A stretch of DNA of 39,464 nt from an uncultured Lachnospiraceae bacterium (GTDB lineage: Bacteria > Bacillota > Clostridia > Lachnospirales > Lachnospiraceae), in assembly GCA_947178145.1 (NCBI GenBank), contig CAMWXE010000050.1, forward strand, positions 1 to 39,464, given 5' to 3'. The notes under the pieces were generated by a model that had not been told where the DNA came from, did not search any database, and was given only the letters and a program-made list of their open reading frames with translations. Of the stretch, positions 38,526-39,464 are shown piece after piece. Within the stretch, counting starts at the first letter, position 1. Each line of letters starts with the position of its first letter. The position numbers and the translations under genes were made by a program.

Positions 38526-39137
38526 ATGTACGATGAAATGTATATAAATCTAGCAGATGTAATGCGAAAAACTATCGCATCACTTACAACACTTCAAACT
38601 GAAACAATGCAAATGTGCTTAGATGCTACCGCCGATTCAATGCAAAAGACTCTGCGCGTGATGGCATCATCCTGCTACCCATCTAAAACCGCCCTCAATG
38701 AAATAGCTACCCTAATGTCTGATTTGTACAATGCCATGTTTCCAAGTATTTCAACTATCGGTACTCCCCCAATATCAAGTGATAACTTTAACTTTCTCAA
38801 CGAAATTGACTTTCAAGATGAGTATGTCGAACTCACCGAAGAAGAATGTGATTCAATAAATGATTTGATTGAAAAATCAGATGTAACCGACATTCCTACT
38901 GTTGTCCCTCAAAAGAAGTATCTGTCAATCGAACTCATTATTGCCATCTTCTCTCTTATTTTAAATCTGTACTCTACTTTTGGAACAACGCCGTTCCAAA
39001 AAGAATTACTTGAAAAAATGAATACAATATGCGAATTGCTGAACGAATCTCAATCATCAAGTTCTCAATCGGCTCCTGAACCTGATCTGTCAAATCAAGA
39101 ATCCGATTGCGAAGCGCCTGATTTTTATAAAACGTAA
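38526..39137 (+). CDS. Plus-strand protein with C-terminal membrane segment, unknown
   Basis: 203 aa from ATG 38526 (MYDEMYINLADVMRKTIASL). Residues 1-60 are helical and Met/Thr-rich, 70-120 acidic (DEYVELTEEECDSINDLIEK), ~138-158 a membrane span (YLSIELIIAIFSLILNLYST), and the end is Ser/Glu/Pro-rich. It is transcribed against all other phage genes from its own strong promoter, the usual pattern of lysogeny-expressed or conversion genes. No family recognised; immunity, toxin-antitoxin or membrane-exclusion roles are only guesses. Confidence 0.7.
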   Translation: MYDEMYINLADVMRKTIASLTTLQTETMQMCLDATADSMQKTLRVMASSCYPSKTALNEIATLMSDLYNAMFPSISTIGTPPISSDNFNFLNEIDFQDEYVELTEEECDSINDLIEKSDVTDIPTVVPQKKYLSIELIIAIFSLILNLYSTFGTTPFQKELLEKMNTICELLNESQSSSSQSAPEPDLSNQESDCEAPDFYKT

Positions 39138-39163
39138 TAAAGAAAATCACAATCTCACTTTTT

Positions 39164-39187
39164 CCTTACCAGATTTATCTGGTAAGG
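39164..39187. terminator. Perfect hairpin between convergent genes
   Basis: CCTTACCAGA-TTTA-TCTGGTAAGG, a perfect 10-bp stem between the plus-strand gene and the convergent small gene, covering the latter's stop codon. U-tracts are weak, so a two-way terminator is likely but not certain. Confidence 0.6.
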
Positions 39188-39354
39188 ATCTCTTTAATAT
39201 TCACTTTTAAAGCTTCAGCTACACTTACAATCTCTTCACTTTTCTGTTTTTCAACATTCAGCAAATTTATTGTAAGCCGCACTATCTTTTCTTTGTCATC
39301 GCCACTTTCAATTCTAATATCCACTTCGTACTTTCTGTTTTCAGACTCCATCAT
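39175..39354 (-). CDS. 59-aa protein, unknown
   Basis: ATG 39354 (a second ATG follows) with AAGG upstream: MMESENRKYEVDIRIESGDD, KEKIVRLTINLLNVEKQKSE, then EALKVNIKEILTR. A strand pair followed by helix. It is convergent with the 203-aa membrane gene, and its coding end forms one arm of the shared hairpin. No family recognised; an antitoxin or regulator is possible from context only. Confidence 0.6.
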   Translation of the reverse strand: MMESENRKYEVDIRIESGDDKEKIVRLTINLLNVEKQKSEEIVSVAEALKVNIKEILTR

Positions 39355-39392
39355 CTACATCACCTTCCCTCCACTTCACTGATGGCTCTTAT

Positions 39393-39449
39393 TGCATTCT
39401 TGTCTTTTCTATTCTCCTAGTATAATAATGATATAGCTACAAGAGCTAT
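39393..39449 (+). promoter_or_regulatory. Promoter and operator-like dyad at the right edge
   Basis: CTTGTC near 39393, a spacer of about 16 bases and TATAAT near 39420 resemble a plus-strand promoter pointing out of the window. Just downstream ATAGCT-ACAAG-AGCTAT (39433-39449) is a perfect dyad, as an operator would be. The gene it would serve lies outside the window. Confidence 0.45.
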
Positions 39450-39464
39450 GGTTAATAAGTTACA

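Overview
The window looks like most of a temperate, contractile-tailed (myovirus-type) phage or prophage from a low-GC Gram-positive host. Strong AGGAGG ribosome sites, moderate-to-low GC and small proteins such as XkdX, XhlA, an LLH-type holin and a Cpl-7 lysin suggest class Clostridia, probably Lachnospiraceae; that host call is inference. Almost every gene is on the minus strand, so the phage reads from right to left.

Right part (38.4 to 28.4 kb), early and replication genes: a coiled-coil putative regulator, an HNH nuclease that seems to start at AUA, a broken XRE repressor fragment, a replication initiator carrying iteron-like repeats beside an AT-rich tract, a DnaC-type helicase loader, a degenerate RNase H, a ParA/ParB pair with its own promoter, several small unknown proteins, a D12-class adenine methylase and a structured, tRNA-like RNA candidate. 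Short intergenic sequences recur between the small genes. At the far right a plus-strand membrane-anchored gene with a near-consensus promoter faces a small minus-strand gene.

Middle (28.4 to 26.7 kb): a tyrosine recombinase split by a one-base frameshift at a T7 run, a RinA/ArpU-like late activator, a candidate late promoter, a 16-bp hairpin and a GC-rich candidate cos region.

Left part (26.7 to 2.7 kb), late genes: a lambda-type head module (Nu1/gpA terminase, gpW-like protein, gpB portal, gpC protease with nested scaffold, gpD, gpE) joined to a P2-like contractile tail (sheath, tube, E/E' frameshift chaperones, tape measure, X, D, V, U-LysM, W, J, I, fiber), then lysis genes. The end of the tail fiber gene lies in an apparent invertible segment that holds a second, silent C-terminus in opposite orientation.

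Left edge (1 to 2.46 kb): behind the late terminator and a possible promoter of its own sits a metallophosphoesterase-NB-ARC-TPR protein, probably a phage-borne conflict or defence gene, cut off by the window edge.

The most notable points are the tail-fiber switch, the tRNA-like RNA, the STAND-phosphoesterase gene, the homopolymer-split recombinase and the presence of ParAB, which raises the possibility of a plasmid-like lysogen. No classical full-length repressor, serine integrase or DNA invertase is visible.
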